Shown here piece after piece: positions 6,155-8,334 of a stretch of DNA of 8,334 nucleotides. The notes under the pieces were generated by a model, which was given only the letters and a program-made list of their open reading frames with translations, had not been told where the DNA came from and ran no database searches. Within the stretch, counting starts at the first letter, position 1. Every line of letters begins with the position of its first letter. The DNA comes from Alphaproteobacteria bacterium (lineage in GTDB: Bacteria; Pseudomonadota; Alphaproteobacteria; Rhodobacterales; Rhodobacteraceae): assembly GCA_024277955.1 (NCBI GenBank), contig JAJRUE010000176.1:1-8334 (forward strand), written 5' to 3'. A program made the translations under genes and the position numbers.

Positions 6155-6547
6155 ATGACACTGGAAAAAGCCGCGCGTGCGGTGCGCGAAAACGCCTATG
6201 CGCCCTATTCGCGCTACAAGGTCGGGGCGGCGATCCGCACCGTTTCGGGCAAGGTGTTTTCCGGCTGTAACGTGGAAAACGCCGCCTACCCCGAAGGCAC
6301 CTGCGCCGAAGCCGGGGCGATTGCCGCCATGGTCGCGGCGGGCGAGATCGAGATCGCCGAGGTCTTTGTGATCGCCGACGCCCACATGCCGGTGCCGCCC
6401 TGTGGCGGTTGCCGCCAGAAGATCGCCGAGTTTGCCAAGGGCGACGTGCCGGTGGTGATGGCCACTGTTGCCGGCAGGCGCAGCGAAACCACCGTGGCCG
6501 ACCTGCTGCCGGGGGCTTTCGGGCGCGAACACATGGATGGGGACTAG
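6155..6547 (+). CDS. cdd: Cytidine deaminase
   Basis: The enzyme hydrolytically deaminates cytidine and deoxycytidine to uridine and deoxyuridine, the entry step for pyrimidine nucleoside salvage. The 130-residue protein is the small homotetrameric type. Substrate-site residues appear in NAYAPYSRYKVGAA (13-26) and GCNVENAAYPEGTCAEAGA (37-55). Zinc ligands are Cys50, Cys83 and Cys86 (CAE and PPCGGC), and Glu52 is the catalytic proton shuttle. The ATG at 6155 was chosen because LEKAARAVRENAYAPYSRYKV matches family N-termini and a G-rich ribosome binding site precedes it. A longer reading from the GTG at 6089 would overlap the cupin stop and add 22 unrelated residues. It is the first gene of cdd-deoA-deoB, and its TAG stop is 3 bp before the deoA start. 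Confidence 0.96.
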   Translation: MTLEKAARAVRENAYAPYSRYKVGAAIRTVSGKVFSGCNVENAAYPEGTCAEAGAIAAMVAAGEIEIAEVFVIADAHMPVPPCGGCRQKIAEFAKGDVPVVMATVAGRRSETTVADLLPGAFGREHMDGD

Positions 6548-6550
6548 CCG

Positions 6551-7858
6551 ATGGACGCCCGCAGCATCATCGCCCGCCTGCGCGACAAGCAGACCCTGAC
6601 GGATGAGGAAATCGCCTGGTTCGCCAATGGCTTGGCCGATGGCGCGGTGACCGACGCCCAGGCCGGGGCCTTTGCCATGGCGGCGCTGCTGAACGGCATG
6701 ACCACGCCCGAACGGGTGGCGCTGACGCTGGCGATGCGCGACAGCGGCGAGGTGATGCAATGGGATCTGCCCGCCCCGATCATCGACAAGCATTCGACGG
6801 GCGGCATCGGCGATGCGGTATCGCTGCTGCTGGCGCCCGCGCTGGCGGCGCTTGGGGCTTATGTGCCGATGGTGTCGGGGCGCGGGCTGGGCCACACCGG
6901 CGGCACGCTGGACAAGCTGGAGGCAATCCCGGGGCTGAAAACCGAGGCGTCCGAAACCCGCTTTCGCGAGATCGTCGAAGGGGTGGGCTGCGCCATCGTT
7001 TCGGCCACCGGTTCCATCGCCCCCGCCGACAAGCGGCTTTACGCGATCCGCGATGTGACCGCGACGGTGGAAAGCGTCGATCTGATCACCGCGTCCATCC
7101 TGTCGAAAAAGCTGGCCGCCGGGCTGGAAGTGCTGGTGCTGGATGTCAAGCTGGGCTCGGGCGCCTTCATGAAGGAACTGGACGAAGCCACGCGGCTGGC
7201 CGAGGCGCTTGTGGAAACCGCCAACGGCGCGGGCTGCAGGACGGCGGCGCTGATCACCGACATGAACCAGCCCTGCATCCCTTCGGTGGGCAATGCGCTT
7301 GAGGTGATGGAGGTGATGCAGGCGCTTAACGGCGGCGACCGGGGCACGATCCTGGTGGATCTCACGGCGCGTCTGGGGGGCGAATTGCTGGTGCTGGCCG
7401 GTATGGCGGGCGACGGGGTCGAAGGCGCGCGCCAGATCCGCGCCAGCCTGACCGACGGTTCCGCCGCCGACCGTTTCGGGCGCATGGTGCATGCGCTGGG
7501 CGGGCCGGCGGATTTCGTGGAGCGCTGGCGCGACCGGCTGCCGGCGGCGCCGGTGGTGGCGCCGGTGATCGCCGGCGAAGCGGGCTATGTCAGCGCCATC
7601 GACGGCGAAGCCCTTGGCCAGGCGGTGGTGCATCTGGGCGGTGGGCGGCTGAAACAGGGCGACCGGGTGGACCCTTCGGTGGGGCTTTCGCAGGTGGTGC
7701 TGATCGGTGAAACCGTGGCCGCCGACGCACCGCTGGCGCTGGTCCATGCGGCATCCGACGAAGACGCGGAAGTCGCGGTCAAGGCGGTGCAGCGGGCCTT
7801 TACCATCACCCGGCGCAAGCCCAAGGAACCGCCGCTGGTGCACAGGAGTATCCGTTAG
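6551..7858 (+). CDS. deoA: Thymidine phosphorylase
   Basis: The enzyme splits thymidine or deoxyuridine with phosphate to the free base and 2-deoxyribose-1-phosphate. The 435-residue protein matches the usual DeoA length. The phosphate-binding loop is KHSTGG (80-85). The family signature SGRGLGHTGGTLDKLE is at 109-124. The substrate-binding set appears as RDVTATVES (167-175) and ASILSKK (181-187), agreeing with the catalytic His, Arg, Ser and Lys of the Escherichia coli enzyme. An alpha helical domain at 1-65 and a C-terminal domain from about 330 complete the fold. A GGGGA ribosome binding site lies at the end of cdd, 7 nt before the ATG, so translation is probably coupled to cdd. The TAG stop at 7856-7858 is immediately followed by the deoB start. 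A broader pyrimidine-nucleoside phosphorylase is possible, but the whole signature is DeoA-like. Confidence 0.97.
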   Translation: MDARSIIARLRDKQTLTDEEIAWFANGLADGAVTDAQAGAFAMAALLNGMTTPERVALTLAMRDSGEVMQWDLPAPIIDKHSTGGIGDAVSLLLAPALAALGAYVPMVSGRGLGHTGGTLDKLEAIPGLKTEASETRFREIVEGVGCAIVSATGSIAPADKRLYAIRDVTATVESVDLITASILSKKLAAGLEVLVLDVKLGSGAFMKELDEATRLAEALVETANGAGCRTAALITDMNQPCIPSVGNALEVMEVMQALNGGDRGTILVDLTARLGGELLVLAGMAGDGVEGARQIRASLTDGSAADRFGRMVHALGGPADFVERWRDRLPAAPVVAPVIAGEAGYVSAIDGEALGQAVVHLGGGRLKQGDRVDPSVGLSQVVLIGETVAADAPLALVHAASDEDAEVAVKAVQRAFTITRRKPKEPPLVHRSIR

Positions 7859-8334
7859 ATGGCACGCGCGTTTCTCGTGGTGATGGATTCGGTCGGCTGC
7901 GGCGGCGCGCCGGATGCGGACCGGTTCTTCAACGGCGATCTGCCCGACACCGGGGCCAACACGCTGCTGCACATCGCCCAGGCCTGCGCCAATGGCCGCG
8001 CCGAAGAGGGGCGGAGCGGGCCGTTGAAACTGCCGCACCTGGACGCGCTGGGGCTGGGGGCGGCGATCCGGCTGGCCTCGGGGCAGGACGCGCCGGGGCT
8101 GGGCACGCCGCCCCAGGGCCTGTGGGGCGCGGCCACCGAGGTTTCCAACGGCAAGGACACGCCGTCGGGCCACTGGGAACTGGCCGGGGTTCCGGTCCCG
8201 TGGGACTGGACCTATTTCCCCGACACGGTGCCGGCCTTTCCCGACGATCTGGTGGCCAAGGTCTGCGAACTTGCCGGCACCGAGGGCATTCTGGGAAACT
8301 GCCATGCTTCCGGCGTGCCGATCATCGAAAAGCA
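7859..8334 (+). CDS. deoB: Phosphopentomutase (N-terminal part; gene continues past the window)
   Basis: The enzyme interconverts (deoxy)ribose-1-phosphate and (deoxy)ribose-5-phosphate, passing the DeoA product on to deoxyribose-phosphate aldolase or the pentose phosphate pathway. It belongs to the alkaline phosphatase superfamily. The 158 codons visible include FLVVMDSVGCGGAPDA, with metal-binding Asp10, then PDTGANTLLHIA (29-40) and NGKDTPSGHWELAG (97-110). In the last, Thr101 aligns with the phosphorylated threonine of characterised phosphopentomutases. Residues from 111 on belong to the cap domain (TYFPDTVPAFPDDL, then EGILGNCHASG). The ATG at 7859 touches the deoA stop with no gap, and AGGAG lies 10 nt upstream (7844-7848) inside deoA, so the two are translationally linked. 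The C-terminal metal ligands are beyond the window edge. No frameshift or odd composition is seen. Confidence 0.96.
   Translation, partial: MARAFLVVMDSVGCGGAPDADRFFNGDLPDTGANTLLHIAQACANGRAEEGRSGPLKLPHLDALGLGAAIRLASGQDAPGLGTPPQGLWGAATEVSNGKDTPSGHWELAGVPVPWDWTYFPDTVPAFPDDLVAKVCELAGTEGILGNCHASGVPIIEK

Noticed and set aside
4926..6161. 411-codon open frame on the - strand opposite the cupin gene
   Set aside because: The + strand frame carries cupin motifs and a good ribosome binding site. The minus-strand frame has no domain and also crosses the divergent promoter region.
6131..8305. 724-codon open frame on the - strand across cdd, deoA and deoB
   Set aside because: It is antisense to three clear enzyme genes, has a biased composition rich in His, Arg, Gly and Gln, and shows no recognisable motif.

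Overview
The window looks like chromosomal DNA from a GC-rich alphaproteobacterium, most likely of the Rhodobacterales (Rhodobacteraceae/Paracoccaceae type). The reasons are the strong G/C bias at third codon positions, the chimeric malic enzyme carrying a phosphotransacetylase-like tail, the phosphonate-monoester-hydrolase-type sulfatase, and the tight cdd-deoA-deoB nucleoside salvage order. The taxonomic call is inference from protein families and composition; no search was run.

Layout, left to right. (1) 1-507 (+) is the C-terminal part of the ATPase of an oligopeptide/dipeptide ABC importer. (2) 529-2073 (-) is a formylglycine-type sulfatase/phosphonate monoester hydrolase, convergent with the ABC gene across a 21-bp gap that holds a 14-bp GC palindrome. 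(3) 2074-2563 is a 490-bp stretch without a credible gene. Its right half is a compact structured element, 2302-2565: two perfect 32-bp inverted arms enclosing two side-by-side imperfect hairpins, with the right arm running into the stop codon of the next gene. (4) 2564-4843 (-) is maeB, a full-length malic enzyme. (5) 4844-4994 is a divergent control region with a 20-bp AT-rich palindrome centred on CG, which looks like a LacI-family operator. (6) 4995-6092 (+) is a protein with a glyoxalase-like N-terminus and two cupin domains. (7) 6155-8334 (+) is a nucleoside catabolism operon: cdd, deoA and the first part of deoB, with 3-bp and 0-bp gaps.

How the parts work together. Cdd, DeoA and DeoB deaminate (deoxy)cytidine, split thymidine/deoxyuridine to the base plus deoxyribose-1-phosphate, and isomerise that to the 5-phosphate for entry into central metabolism. 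MaeB makes pyruvate and NAD(P)H from malate. The cupin gene may share a transcript with the nucleoside genes, but its substrate cannot be read from the sequence.

The most unusual item is the 264-bp folded element at 2302-2565. It has no transposase and no protein that I can recognise. It could be a MITE-like or palindromic intergenic element, or the highly structured 3' UTR of maeB. I could not identify a family for it.
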